The position numbers and the translations under genes were made by a program. A model generated the notes under the pieces. It saw only the letters and a program-made list of their open reading frames with translations. It made no database searches and had not been told where the DNA came from. A stretch of DNA of 64,000 bases, taken from positions 6,168,501 to 6,232,500 of the forward strand of contig JAHDVF020000016.1 of NCBI GenBank assembly GCA_022606425.2, in the 5' to 3' direction. Below are positions 1 to 10,310 of this stretch, one piece after another. The stretch's first letter is position 1. Each line of letters starts with the position of its first letter. Origin of the DNA: Lepidostoma basale. Lineage: Eukaryota; Arthropoda; Insecta; Trichoptera; Lepidostomatidae.

Positions 1-394
1 GCTTTAAAATGTAACATAGAAGTACCAACATACATGAAGTTTCCATCTCATTTTCATCTCTATGTATTCTATGAATATATTTGAATGAACATAACTGCGC
101 TTAGTATAACAATACTATATTTCACTTATCACAGACATGTTTAGGTTATAATATAACTTTTTCAATGTATTTAAAATTATATATAATATTTAAAATTATT
201 TAAAAAAAATTATACTATGAAAAAGGTTATCTTACATCTGAAACATGTCTTTGATAAGTGAAATAAACTATTGTCATATTAAAGGATTTTATTCAAATAT
301 GAACCCAGAACACAAAATAAAGGCGAGTATAGGAGAAATATGAATATATTCCAATATAAAATTCCAATATAAAAAAATATGTTCTGCTTAATGC
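1..394. repeat. Degenerate foldback repeat in AT-rich DNA, no gene
   Basis: No supportable reading frame. The stretches around 118-165 and 215-268 are inverted copies of one another (ATTTCACTTATC against GATAAGTGAAAT, with AGACATGTTT on the left and AAACATGTCT on the right). The right half keeps GAAACATGTC, the distal part of the hammerhead-like module seen elsewhere in the window, but has no CTGANGA box. I read it as a decayed foldback element. Confidence 0.5.
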
Positions 395-720
395 TTAATA
401 AACATAAATCTCCATAGATGGCGTTAGTATGTAGATTATATATAGAAGAATCTTAAAAAGATTAACATATGTAATCAAAATCTTCATAGATGGCACATTG
501 AAACTGACATGTAAAATCTGGCATAGGACTTTAACATATATACAACATCCAAAAATTTGGCATACATGGTCATAAAGAAATGTGGAATGGGGAATGTTGT
601 AATTACATAAAGCGTGCGCCTTACCCAACCAATGACAGGTCATAAGTCCTGTAAACACCTTGATCAACCATATTCAGTTTCCAATTTGCATCTTCGTCTC
701 TATTGAGATACAATTAAATC
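395..720 (-). repeat. Interspersed repeat R, copy 1
   Basis: One of seven copies of a roughly 300-bp repeat (others near 4205, 23770, 32880, 48300, 48690 and 53845). Landmarks on its own strand are a start in TTGTATCTCAATAGAGACGA, an internal GACTTATGACCTGTCATTGG, and GCGATCGCTTTATGTTAAC. The repeat can be read through in one frame in some copies, but frames differ between copies and no protein family is recognised. Class unknown; a SINE or a non-autonomous element is possible. Confidence 0.6.
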
Positions 721-959
721 ATGAATATATTCTTTTTAATTGGAAATATTATTTATTATATTTTGAACTCTGATGGAAAATTTGAATTTTTTATTATTTA
801 TCTTTAAAATGAAATAGATATAAAACACTGCACTTTGTTTTTCACCACTATGCGGTTATTTTAATTGTTGACTAGTTTTGCTTGTACCCAAGCTTCCTCA
901 GAGCTTCGTAATAAAAGAACAACAACACAGATTTACATGTTTATATATTTAATTTCATA

Positions 960-1365
960 TTAAATAATTAATACGAATGCAAATGCTTGTTTTTAAGAAG
1001 TTTCAGTACAATTAATGGAATTTAAATGTTTGAACTTCTAAGACATGTTTGATAATGCTTGAGAAAGGTGAAACATGTATTTCCCATAAATTATTTAAAA
1101 AAAATTAATAAACCAGCAAACAGCAAATAAAAGCGTTTTTGTTATATAATTAATACGATTGAAAACGTGAGCTTTCAAGAAGTTTTATTATATTTATAGG
1201 AATGACATGTTTTGTCCTTTTGAGTCATTATGAAATGTCAATGACAGTTAATAATGCCTTAGAAGGGCGAAACATGTCATTCCCATAAAATATAAAAAAA
1301 ACTTTTAGAATACTGACGTTTTCATTCGTATTAATTATTTAATATGGAGTTTTACATCATTGTTC
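960..1365. repeat. Foldback family C with hammerhead-like motifs
   Basis: Two hammerhead-like units. At 1047-1080 (+) is TTGATAATGC, then GGTGAAACATGTA. Between 1155 and 1345 an inverted pair is visible: a minus-strand half (GGAATGACATGTTTTGTCC near 1199-1218) and a plus half with TTAATAATGCC, helix II GCCTT/AGGGC, and GAAACATGTC ending at 1278. The core differs from the hammerhead consensus (TGATAAT rather than CTGANGA), so activity is doubtful. TATGGAGTTTTACATC starts at 1343, 65 nt after the predicted cleavage position. The family recurs near 9500, 10920, 11500, 21000, 31480, 33190, 33890, 42246, 54600 and 56390. Confidence 0.6.
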
Positions 1366-1683
1366 AAGAAACAATAAATACGTTATCGTTATGTTGATTA
1401 AGCGATAAAAGTAGGGCAATAAGAACAGTTGGGCGTTCCACGCGTTCTTCCTACCCCTTTGTAATGGTTATTGTAATAATATTACACCACAAATTAAGTG
1501 CTTCATAAAGTTTCAAAATTTCCCACAATCACGCAAGATTTTTTCTGATAAGTAAAAACATAAATTTTTGCCTTAAACGTAATCTCGTAATTCGTAAATT
1601 TTATTTTCTGTATTTATACAATAACTTCTTGATGAAATTTTTAAGAAGAATTCATCATTTGTAGTAATTCTGTTTCCAACTCT

Positions 1684-2395
1684 TAGGAAGTGGAGCATGG
1701 AACTGGCAAAAGAAGAACTAGAGCAGAATAAATGCAGTAGAAATGAAATACTTTAGACGTATGTGCGGTAAAACGATGTATGGTGGAATTTAAAATTCTG
1801 TTGTCAGGAAATAATATAGAGTAAAATAAAGTCTTATTAACAAAAATATGAAATGATCATTGAGTTGGTTTGGATATATGTAACGCATGGATGAAGAAAA
1901 TTGGTTTAAGAAAGTATACGTTAACGATGTGAATGAATTGCAAAATCGAGGAAGACAAAGAAAATCATAGCATGACCATATACTCGTAAATCAGAGGTTC
2001 CCAAACCTTTTTTCAGGCCAAAATAATCCGAATCAAAAAAGCCGGAATTCGTTGTCGACCTTTTTTTATAGCTCATTGGGGAAAATTTGCCGGTCGAATG
2101 ATTTCGATATTCGTTTTGCGTTTCAATATTTGGCTTCGATTTAGTTGAACCATCTCGTGGACCTCCAATTCATTTATAAATTGCCGTAGACCCCTTGCAA
2201 GTTGTCGTAGACCCCTGGGGGTCCATATAGACCATTTTGGGAATCGCTGGAATAAATGAAATATTAACGACGGAAGATTCGTTGTACGTGTGTGACCCCG
2301 TATGAATGTGGAAGAACCTTGAAAGGTGTATTAGGATAGAGTAGTGTGGCGTTCCATTATCTTTTTTAACCCTTTCGGGGAAACAGTTTGATGGT
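1684..2395 (+). mobile_element. TTAG-LINE fragment split by a hAT element
   Basis: Degenerate C-terminal part of the TTAG-LINE reverse-transcriptase frame. Matches to better copies include the segment after GCATGGAACTGGCAAAAGAAG, the block around AGTTGGTTTGGATATATG, and the end in TTTCGGGGAAAC then TGATGGTTTT. Several stops and frameshifts are present. The copy is interrupted by the hAT-like insertion at 1992-2249, and the LINE resumes at about 2258. Non-functional. Confidence 0.7.
1992..2249 (+). mobile_element. hAT-type non-autonomous element (MITE)
   Basis: About 258 bp with hAT-like termini: left CAGAGGTTCCCAAACC, right ends TTTTGGGAATCGCTG, whose complement starts CAGCGATTCCCAAAA. The internal half is rich in GTAGACCCC and GGGGTCCA motifs. 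The flanks TCGTAAAT and GAATAAAT are a degenerate 8-bp duplication at best (5 of 8 match). A second, better-preserved copy in opposite orientation lies at 47043-47273. No transposase frame. It is inserted in a TTAG-LINE copy. Confidence 0.7.
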
Positions 2396-2475
2396 TTTTT
2401 ATTGTTTTGAATGTTATACGTAAATATCATTATATTGTAGTTAAAATTAAGCTCTAAGCAATTCAGAAATTCAGT

Positions 2476-3312
2476 ATGAAAAAGCTGAAAGGGTTGGAAG
2501 TAGGTGCCAAAATGAGCAGAGTGTCAGTAAGCTATCTATTGTATGCGGATGACGCTGTTATACTTGCAAACAACGAGCATGAACTACAAGTCCTTGTGAA
2601 TAGTATTTATGAGGTATGCATGCGAAATGATCTGATGATGAATGTGAATAAGTCCAAGGTAATGATTTTTGAAAAAGAAGAAATCTTGACAGTCTGCAAC
2701 ATTAGCGTGAATGGTGATAATTTGGAGCAAATAGATGAGTTCGTGTATTCGGATAGTATGTTAACAAAAGATAGTGGAGAGGGATATTTAATGAAGGATT
2801 GGGGCAGGCAACAAAGTAAATGGTGCACTTTAAGTTGTCATCGCAAACAGAAACCTATCCAAAAAAGCTAAGATGGCAGTGCGCAATGGTGCTCTTGTAC
2901 CAACTCTTATGTATGAAAGCAAAGCATGGAACTGCCAAAAGAAGGATGAAAGTAGAATGACGAATATGTGAATATTCTGTGTATGATAGAGTGTGGTTGG
3001 TGTTATTGTTATTAATGAAAGGATCATTAATATGGTTTGGACACACGGAAAGAATGAATGATGAAAGAATTGTAAAAATTACATGTTAACGATGTAAACG
3101 GAACTAGAAATAGAGAACGACCAAGGAAAACGTGGCACGATCAAATAAATCAAATATTGAATGTCGACCCCGTGAGGAGTCAGAGAAATTGTGCGAGACG
3201 CGATGTATGAATGTTGAGGAAGCGAGAAAAATATGTCAGGAAAGAAAAGTGTGGCAGTCCATTCTTTCTGCCTACCCCTTCGGGGAGACGGCGTGATGGT
3301 TAGTTAGTTTTT
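2476..3312 (+). mobile_element. TTAG-LINE, longest plus-strand copy with RT motif
   Basis: This copy reaches into the reverse-transcriptase catalytic domain. 2476-2871 is open for 131 codons and includes YLLYADDAVILANN, the YADD box typical of non-LTR retrotransposons, followed by the conserved VNVNKSK-like thumb boundary (read as MMNVNKSKVMIF). After the stop at 2871 the frame continues in broken form (start of the MAVHNG-like block at about 2873, then helix and zinc-like RACMTRC region) to GACGGCGTGA at 3297 and a short TTAG tail. The 5' part of the element (endonuclease, most of RT) is absent. Inferred dead on arrival. Clade between RTE, CR1 and L2 types not resolved. Confidence 0.8.
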
Positions 3313-3719
3313 AGCGATTCAGAAATCTGTGAACATAATAAACTGAGATGTCGATAGCTTGTCGATAATCTCATTTAGCTTGAACCTGTACTTAACCAAG
3401 TGTGAACAAGCCGTTAACCCGGGGTGACTGGCAAAAAGGGTTCAGGCAAGTAATTTTCTTTAGAATTTCTGGTTCAAGAGGTCGGTGCTATAACCATATC
3501 GATGTAACTATTCTCGGATTGAGTGTACGAAAAAACAAGTAACCATTGTCTAGGATATTCCATTTAGTATGGTAGTGAAGCATGGTGATAGAAAAAGAAA
3601 AACGAAAGTAGAAATAAGTATTCGTATACATTCAAAATGTTGCATAAAAACTGGTCAAAGTTAAAAACATAAAAAATTGGAAAGACAGCGTTGTCAAGCA
3701 CTGTATAACAATTGCATAT

Positions 3720-4168
3720 CCTTTCACTTTGCAAAAGAAGGATGAAGGTAGAAAAAATGCAATAGAAATGAGATCTCTTGACAAATGTGTGGACACTCTG
3801 TGTATAGAGTGTCGAATGAAAATATAAGAAGTGAATGCGGTGCGAATGATGGTGTTGTGAATAAAAAAATGAAAGGATCATTAAGATAGTTTGGACATAT
3901 GGAAAGAATGAATGAAGAAAGAATGGTAAAAAAGTATATGTTGACGATGTAAATGGAACCAGAAATAAAGGAAGACCGAGGAAAACGTGGCACGATCAAA
4001 TAAATCAAATATTGAATGTCGGCCGCGTGAAGAGTCAGAGAAATTGTGTGAGACGCGATGAATGTTGAGGAATCGAGAGAAATATGTCAGGAAAGAAAAG
4101 TGTGGCAGTCCATTCTTTCTGCCAACCCCTTTGGGCAGACGGCGTGATGGTAAGTTAGTTAAAGTTAG
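3720..4168 (+). mobile_element. TTAG-LINE 3' fragment (F-subfamily)
   Basis: Covers the block AAGAAGGATGAAGGTAG through the RGRPRKTWHDQINQ-type basic segment to a terminus like SANPFGQTA, TGA and a GTAAGTTAGTT tail. Frame is disrupted by small deletions. Upstream at 3550-3600 there may be a further short piece (GTATGGTAGTGAAGCATGG). 3313-3550 contains no recognisable gene. Confidence 0.7.
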
Positions 4169-4204
4169 TTATCCTTTCACATTGCACTAATAAAGATTTC
4201 TGCT

Positions 4205-4475
4205 TAATGCTTACACCTAATCTAAATGCATGGCGCTAGTGTAGATTGAACTTAAAAAATGTAAAATGTTCCTCAAAATTGTAGCATATATACATCTTCC
4301 AAAAATTTGTCAGACGTAGTAGTCGTAAGAAGGGCGTAGTGGGGAATGTTGTTAACATAAAGCGATCGCTTAACCCAACCAATGACAGGTCATAAGTCCT
4401 GTAAGCGCCTCGACCACCATATTCTGTTTCAAGAAAACAATTTACATCTTCATCTCTATAGAGATACAATTAAAT
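4205..4475 (-). repeat. Interspersed repeat R, copy 2
   Basis: Minus-strand copy with TTGTATCTCTATAGAGATGA, GACTTATGACCTGTCATTGG, AAGCGATCGCTTTATGTTAA and a distal CTAGCGCCATG segment. It is one of the fuller copies. An open 77-codon stretch at 4236-4469 reads in the same frame as the copy at 32956, but this may only reflect recent common descent. Confidence 0.6.
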
Positions 4476-4834
4476 CTTATAAATTCTGTAGAAATAAGAT
4501 ATTTTAGCAGAATTTGCAGTAAATCTGTATATCATCAACATCGGCTGTCCCTTGTGTCCAAAAAACTACTCCTTACAATTGTGGGTCCTCATGTTACTGA
4601 AGAGGCTCATTCTGGATAGTGATGCAACGGAAGTGTCATAACGAAAGCAGAAACGGAAACAGATGCGAAAGCGAAAGTGTAAATACTATGAATTTAAAAA
4701 AAATACACCTACAATTTTTAGTGAAATTAATATTCAAAATTAAGTAGTGGAAAGTTGTATTTTATAAAAAGTACAATAGTTTCGTCACTTTTACACCCAA
4801 CCATCTGTACGGTGTTATTATTATTATTGTGTTG

Positions 4835-5205
4835 TTGATCTCTTAGACGCATGTGTGGATACTTTGTGTATGATAGATTGTCGAATGAAATAAGAAGTGA
4901 ATGCGGTGCTACTGAAAATGTTATGAAGAAAATAATGAAAGGATTGTTCAGGTTTGGGCACATGAAAATAATAAATGAAGAAATACTGGGAAAAAATATG
5001 TGTTAACGTTGTAAATGGAACAAGAAATAGAGAAAGACCGAGGCACAAAACTTGGCACGATCAAATAAATCAAAATTTGAATGTCGGCCAGGTGAGGAGT
5101 GAAGAGAAGTTGAACGTTGAGGAAATGACAGAAGTATGTTAGAAACCAACAGTGTGGGGGTCCAGTATTTCTTCTTACTTCTTCAGAAAGACTGCATGAT
5201 GATGA
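4835..5205 (+). mobile_element. TTAG-LINE degenerate fragment
   Basis: Recognisable by TCTCTTAGACGCATGTGTGG, then GTTTGGGCACATG, AGACCGAGGCACAAAA and TGAATGTCGGCCAGGTGAGG, ending CAGAAAGACTGCATGATGATG without a clean TTAG tail. Many indels. Upstream 4476-4834 holds no gene; a short ATT-rich run lies near 4815. Confidence 0.6.
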
Positions 5206-5224
5206 TTTCTTCTACTTTTTTGGA

Positions 5225-5482
5225 TAGCGCTACAAACCATAACAATATCTTTTCGGAGATCGACGTCTTACATATTGGTGAAATTACGTTCTCAAGACGC
5301 ATTTCATGACTTTACAGAGTATCTCGTCTGCCAATAATCGAGTCATCTCTCATGAGTTTCTGGTATTATATATTATATAATATATTTTACCCGTTCTCAA
5401 TGTATGCCTTAAATTTTAATTTGGTTTGTAATGCCTTTTAATTTGATCTAGCAAACTAACAAACACCTTTACAGCTGTTCAC
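5225..5482 (+). mobile_element. Jockey/CR1-like LINE 3' end fragment
   Basis: Matches the 3' region of the better copy at 18480-19215: GGAGATCGACGTCTTACAT, GAGTCATCTCTCATGAG, TTACCCGTTCTCAATG and GCCTTTTAATTTGATCTAG. Coding part is unreadable. 5' truncated. Confidence 0.6.
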
Positions 5483-6204
5483 TTATGTAGTATAGACTTA
5501 TGAGACCAGAACAATCAACAATCGACAACATCTTATAGATGAAGTTTTGTCGAAGCTGGGCGAAAGGGACTTTTAGGAGCAAAAAGCACAGGATCAAGGA
5601 ACTTTGTTAATACCACCAAGGAGCTTTATTATCATAATTTTTTTTTCAGCCTATAAGATATGCGAAAAAGTAAAAATTTATATAATAGTAAATATCATAA
5701 TTTAAAAAAAAATTAAATTTATGTTTCAAATCGAATTGGCTTCCTTTGAAAACACAATCTAAAAAAGCTTAAATTGAAGTAGATGGTTATTTGAAAGAAA
5801 ATTTATTAGGCTTAAGACCTAGAAAAACTCATAGTTTATGTATTTTTCCATGAATCGGAATACATGCCTGATATCTTTTCAACAAAAAGCTTCGATAAAT
5901 CGTTAGTAGGTGTTGCAAAAAAACCACACACTCCACTTTTATTGCGAAACACATTTCTTTCGAAATTATTGCCCACATATTGTTTTTAGTATAATTTTTT
6001 GGTAGGACTATCTTACTGAAACGGGAATATTTTTCCTTGAATTTAGATATGTGTCTGTTTTTTGTACGTTGTTAGTAGTTTTGGGTTTTCTTTGAATTTC
6101 CTTAACGTGAAAATTGGCATAACAAATAAAATGAAATGCTTTTCGAAAAATTCTGGTTAGTGTTTACATAAACAAATTTAAAAGAAATAGATGTACACAA
6201 ATTA
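5483..6204. other. AT-rich stretch, no gene seen
   Basis: No coherent open frame on either strand and no repeat I can match to other parts of the window. Several poly-A and poly-T runs. Confidence 0.6.
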
Positions 6205-6386
6205 TGTAATTAACTAACTACTAAACCATCACGCTGTATCCCCGGAGGGGTAGGCAGAGGATATACCGTCATACCGTTCTTTCCTGTCATACCTCTCAAG
6301 CTTTCTCCACATTCATACATCGTAACGTGCACGCCCATCGATTTTTTCGACTTCGAATGCGCCAGCTTTCAGTATTTGATTAATTT
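6205..6386 (-). mobile_element. TTAG-LINE 3' end, inverted copy
   Basis: Begins with the reverse-strand tail TTAACTAACTAC and ACCATCACGCTG, then the complement of the SAYPSG terminus (CCCCGGAGGGGTAGGCAGAG) and the RACM-like segment. It breaks off where the 18-bp tandem array starts, so the array grew at the LINE boundary. Confidence 0.7.
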
Positions 6387-6476
6387 GGACATCATGCTTT
6401 CTTTGGACATCATGCTTTCATTGGACATCATGTTTTTTTTGAACATCATGCTTTCTTTGAACATCATGCTTTCTTT
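6384..6476 (+). repeat. 18-bp tandem array, five units
   Basis: Unit TTGGACATCATGCTTTCT; the GG (or GA) of successive units falls at 6387, 6405, 6423, 6441 and 6459, an exact 18-bp spacing. Later units change GGACATC to GAACATC. The apparent hydrophobic peptide it encodes is a by-product of the repeat. Confidence 0.9.
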
Positions 6477-6489
6477 CATAATTCTTCTT

Positions 6490-6892
6490 TCGTCACTAAG
6501 AATAATGTGGGGGAAAACGTTGTATAATAGAATACCGAACAATGAAATAAGAAAGAAGGCAGATTACTGTATCATGGATAAAATTAAAAAAGGATCAGAT
6601 AGTTTGGACATATGGAACGAATGGATGAGAGTAGAACGGTTAAAAAGTTGTACACAAGTAGCGTGAGCGGAATAAGAAGCCGAGGATGACCGAAGAAAAC
6701 ATGGCATGACCAAATTAATCAATTACCAAAAGGCGGTCACATTCGAAGTCGGAATAATCGACGTGCGTGCATGATACGATGAATGGATGTAGAGGAATCC
6801 CGAGAGGTATGCCAGGACAGAGCATTGTGGCGATCCATCCTCTCTGCTTACCCCTCCGGGGAAATGGCGTGATGGTTAGTTAGTTAGTTGCT
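6490..6892 (+). mobile_element. TTAG-LINE 3' fragment (S-subfamily, GEMA end)
   Basis: Sequence from AATAATGTGGGGGAAAACG to CCTCCGGGGAAATGGCGTGA and a TTAG tail. It belongs to the subfamily whose better copy is 24027-24287, with a TSSVSG-like block and a terminus like SAYPSGEMA. Stops and a deletion near 6660-6690 break the frame. Confidence 0.75.
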
Positions 6893-6934
6893 TTCTTTGG
6901 TCTTCAATGGATTATTTTTCCGCTCACACTGCTT

Positions 6935-7160
6935 GTTTATAACATTTTAACCATTCTTCTCACGTCCATTCGTTCCAAGTCCAAACTATCTGAGGGATCC
7001 TTTTTTAATTTTACTTATGATGCAATCATCTGCCTTACATTTATTTCTTTTTTCGTCGTTCGGTATTCTCTCAAATATCGCTTTCCCGCAAATTAATCTC
7101 AGTGATCTCATTTCTACGGCATTTATTCTACTTTCATCCTTTTTTCCAGTTCCGAGCTTC
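6935..7160 (-). mobile_element. TTAG-LINE internal fragment, inverted
   Basis: Minus-strand piece of the S-subfamily covering the DESRINAVEMRSLR-like block (from about 7140) to the KRMDE-like region near 6950. No tail. With the copies at 6205 and 6490 it forms an alternating -,+,- LINE cluster within 1 kb. Confidence 0.65.
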
Positions 7161-7184
7161 ACTTTCATATAATCAATGGTTTTA

Positions 7185-7290
7185 GGATTAATAATACTAT
7201 CTCCAATGGTACATATTATTATGAAGAAGTAATTGCTTCGTACCCGGCCCATACCCATGTCCCCTGGATCAATAGCCTAGCGTTTATACT
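7185..7290 (-). mobile_element. SINE-2 (tRNA-derived), degenerate copy
   Basis: Shares with the copies at 20690 and 62980 the order ATTATTATGAAGAAG, then a tRNA-like head whose complement contains TGATCCAGGGGACATGGG. Box B is damaged. It is the worst of the three copies. Confidence 0.4.
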
Positions 7291-7588
7291 CAACAGAGTC
7301 GTCCCAGTCGACCCAAGTAGGCCATCATAATCATTAACCATATTAAGTTCTGTTTTGTGAAATTATGACTTATAAGTTAAAGGTAATTAGATTAAGTGTT
7401 TGGCCTTCCTCTTGCTTTTGTTGGAATGTCACATCCCCCACTTAACGTTAGTCCCGCATGGACAGGGGACGGGCCTATGGATTGTATGAGCGAAGCTGCC
7501 GAAAAGGTGCCGCTGCGTTTTATAACAGCTTTGCGTAAGCGGTAAGTAACCTTTTACGTATTTAAGATGATAAAATGATTTTGCGATG
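7291..7588. other. Unassigned stretch, slightly GC-richer around 7410-7550
   Basis: No repeat match and no open frame of note. 7435-7545 is less AT-rich than its surroundings (CCGCATGGACAGGGGACGGG) but has no feature I can name. Confidence 0.4.
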
Positions 7589-7589
7589 A

Positions 7590-8145
7590 CAACTATCCAA
7601 CAAAAGCCTATCCAAAAAAGCTAAGATGGCAGTGCACAATGGTGTTCTTGTACCGACCCTTATGTGTGGAAGTGAAGCATGGAACTGGCAAAAGAAGGAT
7701 GAAAGTAGAATAAATGCAGTAGAAATGAGATCTCTAAGACGAATGTGTGGCAAATCTGTTTATGATAGAGTGATAAATGCAAGTATAAGAAGTGAATGTG
7801 GTGCGAATGAAAGTGTTATGAACAAAATAAGGAAAAGTTCATTAAGATGGTTTGGACACATGAAAAGAATGAGTGAAGACAGAATGGTAAAGAAGGTATA
7901 TGTAAACGGCGTGAACGGAGCTAGAAATAGAGGAAGGCCGAGGAAAACGTGGCACGATCAAATCAATCAAATATTGAATGTCGGTCACGTGAGGAGTCGG
8001 AAAAATCGACGTGCGTGCATGACAAGATGTATGAATGTAGAGGAAGCGAGAGACGTATGTCAGGACAGAACTGTGTGGCGTTCCATTCTTTCTGCCTACC
8101 CCTCCGGGGAGACGGCGTGATGGTAAGTTAGTTAGTTAGTTCAAA
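7590..8145 (+). mobile_element. TTAG-LINE, intact C-terminal frame (S-subfamily)
   Basis: 7626-8120 is open for 164 codons, one of the two best TTAG-LINE C-termini here. In order: MAVHNGVLVPTLM, a DESRINAVEMRSLRRMCG segment, RWFGHMKRM, the basic RGRPRKTWHDQINQ block, RRACMTRCMNVEEARD, and a terminus reading SAYPSGETA. The TGA at 8118-8120 is followed after a few bases by (TTAG)n, so there is almost no 3' UTR. This block is the post-RT C-terminal region of an endonuclease/RT-type LINE. The ATG at 7626 is internal to the original ORF, not a true start. 5' truncation makes it non-autonomous. Confidence 0.85.
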
Positions 8146-8540
8146 TGATTTTACCGAAATCTTTTGATGGAAGTTCATTTAACCACCCTACCTTCAGGTA
8201 ACTTTCCGAGAAACATGCAAAAAATTAACAGGTTTTTTAATAATTTAATTTAATTACGTAATAATTATATTAATTAAATAACGAAACGTCAAAGACTTGA
8301 TCGCATACTTCACCCGCCCCTTGTAAAACTATCATACTTGTGAAGACTTGTATTCGAGTGTTGTTGGCACACGCACGTATCCTTACGGTTTGTAGATCTT
8401 AGGTACGTTACATTTTCTCAAGCGCGTACGTGATACGGGAACGCGCAGAAAAGTACAGTCAAAGTGTGCGTATCACGTACGTTCATATGTCTAGGGCGGT
8501 TAAAATAATAATTACGAGTATATAATATAAAAAAAAAGTT
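8146..8540. other. Non-coding stretch with a 13-bp inverted repeat
   Basis: No gene. CGTACGTGATACG at 8425-8437 and CGTATCACGTACG at 8469-8481 are exact inverted copies separated by 31 nt, in an unusually CpG-rich patch (8330-8500). Confidence 0.7.
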
Positions 8541-8544
8541 TGGT

Positions 8545-8930
8545 AGCTATCCTCGGTTTTATCCAACTGCATTCCTCTTGGGCATGCTGGGGACCAAAAG
8601 TTTACAGATTAGGAGGGATGGGTGCACATTTACTCATTTCTTCAAACTTATTCGGGGATTCTTTGAGGATTCCGTCATCTTGCAGACTATCCATCTTTAT
8701 GTTCCGGATGGTTATCTTTGACAGCGTTAGCACAGAAGTACGTTCAGAAGACAAATACTTTTGACTTTGGAGAGTATCTTGTATTCCTAATGTCGAACCA
8801 TCTCTCATGCATTCCTGGTATTATATATTTGTTATATTTTACCAGTTCTCAATAGATGTATTAAACTATAATTGTTGTTTTAAATATCTTTTGATAATAA
8901 AAACTGATTTGATCTACAAATCAGCCTCAC
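8545..8930 (+). mobile_element. Jockey/CR1-like LINE 3' fragment
   Basis: Collinear with 18850-19215: TTGGTAGCTATCC, GGCATGCTGGGGACCA, GACAAATACTTTTGACTTTGG, CGAACCATCTCTCATGC and an end in AAACTGATTTGATC. Two frames are used, so the ORF is broken. It reaches the 3' end but has only one GATTT unit. Confidence 0.7.
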
Positions 8931-9062
8931 GGGACTCGACCTCGTGGAAAACTTCCTAAAATAATAAAGGACAGCTAGGAGTCTAACTCACAGGAGGAAC
9001 AACACTCTAGAGAACGGACCACATAGGTCTACAACAATGAAGAAGAAGAACAAGAAGATCGA
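8931..9062 (+). mobile_element. Fragment of another LINE, GAAGAAG tail
   Basis: Shares with 45400-45545 (on the other strand) a C-terminal block: GGGACTCGACCTCGTGGAA, AGGACAGCTAGGAGTC, GGACCACATAGGTCTAC, then a (GAA)-rich tail. Reading frame short and broken. Confidence 0.55.
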
Positions 9063-9119
9063 TTTTATTCACGGGAGATGGAACAAGAACACCATGATTT
9101 AATATTATGGTCAAAATTA

Positions 9120-9240
9120 CCCTTCAAAAGTGTATAGGATGCGGTACTCCATCCTCCGCTGTTCGGCCCCGCGAGAGACGTTGTGTGATGGGTTGCGAAC
9201 CTCTTCGCCACCAATATACATCTCCCAAATAGTCAAACTT
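9120..9240 (-). mobile_element. LINE-tailed retroposon, internal fragment
   Basis: Contains the conserved GATGGGTTGCGAACCTC module and the GATGCGGTACTCCATCC module that also occur at 9745, 27660, 44570 and 56240. It lacks the LINE-derived 3' end. Confidence 0.55.
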
Positions 9241-9489
9241 GATAAAATCAACTTTACAAATTGTCATAAAGCATATCGATTCAACTTCGTATTCGTATTT
9301 CTCTTTCATAACCACTAAGAATGGTGCTATTTTCATGTTTACATAAATCTCCATTTACACCCATCAGCTTGGATGTCACGGTGCATTATTAGTTTTAACT
9401 TCGTTTGTTCTCTAGTGCATTTCGAGTGCTTTGGCAGTCATAAGTCCATCTGGAACTGTTTAATGCAAGTACAGTCAACTATAAAAATG

Positions 9490-9655
9490 TGAATTATAAT
9501 AGATAATAATTTATACGAACGAAAACGTCTGTTTTCTTATAGTTTTAGTATAGTTTATAGGAATGCCATGTTTCGCCCATATAAAGCATTATCAAATATA
9601 TCAAATCTCAAGCGTGTTTCTGTTTTTATACACGGAAAAAAATGATTAATATGAA
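9490..9655 (-). repeat. Foldback family C, single half
   Basis: Minus-strand hammerhead-like half: AGGAATGCCATGTTTCGCCC followed by GCATTATCAAAT. A matching right half is not present next to it. Confidence 0.5.
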
Positions 9656-9671
9656 TGAAATTGTATATTTT

Positions 9672-10310
9672 ATAACTAATTAACTAACTAAGCATCACGC
9701 CGTCTCCCCGAAAGGGTTGGCAGAAAGAATGGACTGCCACACTTTAATCGATGCGGTACTCCATCCTTCTCTTTTCGCCATCGCGAGAGACGCGGTGTGA
9801 TGGGTTGCGAACCTCATCGCCACCAAAAGGCATCTCTCGCGCACACTTCGATCGTTCAACGTCTACATAATAAATCTAAAACAAATTATCTGAAATACAA
9901 TGATATAAAATAAAATAACAAAGAAAAATAATTTAACACATAATGTTATTTACGATGGTGCACTTGTCGTCAGCTGGACGATCCGGACATTTGTGTTTAT
10001 TTAATTTTTATTCCACGTTATCCACTGTTTTTTTTTTTAATTTACTGTAATTAGGCACTTAAAACAATCCAACGCCAGCAAGAACTTAAAAATATTATTG
10101 AAAAATTTTTCAAATTGTCATTGGAACAAACGAAAAATTTATTTTTACACCTGTCAAAATTCTTTTTATAAACGAAAAAACTTATATATTTTTAACACCA
10201 AAACAGTAAAAACGTATTTTTTGTCATGTTTTATAGAAAATTAATATAAGTTTCTTTAAAAGGCATTATCAAATTTACCTCGATATATTTGACTTATAAC
10301 AAACTTACTA
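9672..10310 (-). mobile_element. LINE-tailed retroposon, long copy
   Basis: On the minus strand this starts in a non-coding body (GTGCCTAATTACAG at about 10050, ACAGGTGTAAAAATAAA at about 10150) and ends in a TTAG-LINE 3' terminus (9672-9755). It is collinear with 27090-27803 and 44512-45106. No ORF. I infer a non-autonomous element mobilised by the TTAG-LINE machinery. Confidence 0.75.

Noticed and set aside
6384..6476. CRISPR-like repeat array
   Set aside because: 18-bp head-to-tail units with no spacers, in eukaryotic DNA.
6376..6666. Peptide with repeated LDIMLS motifs
   Set aside because: Translation of the 18-bp tandem array joined to LINE sequence.
3297..8141. TTAG runs after LINE ends as telomeric repeats or microsatellites
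   Set aside because: They always follow the same LINE terminus (GACGGCGTGATGG), so they are retrotransposon tails.
9130..9318. Small ORF overlapping the retroposon module
   Set aside because: Part of a multi-copy non-coding retroposon; frame not conserved in other copies.
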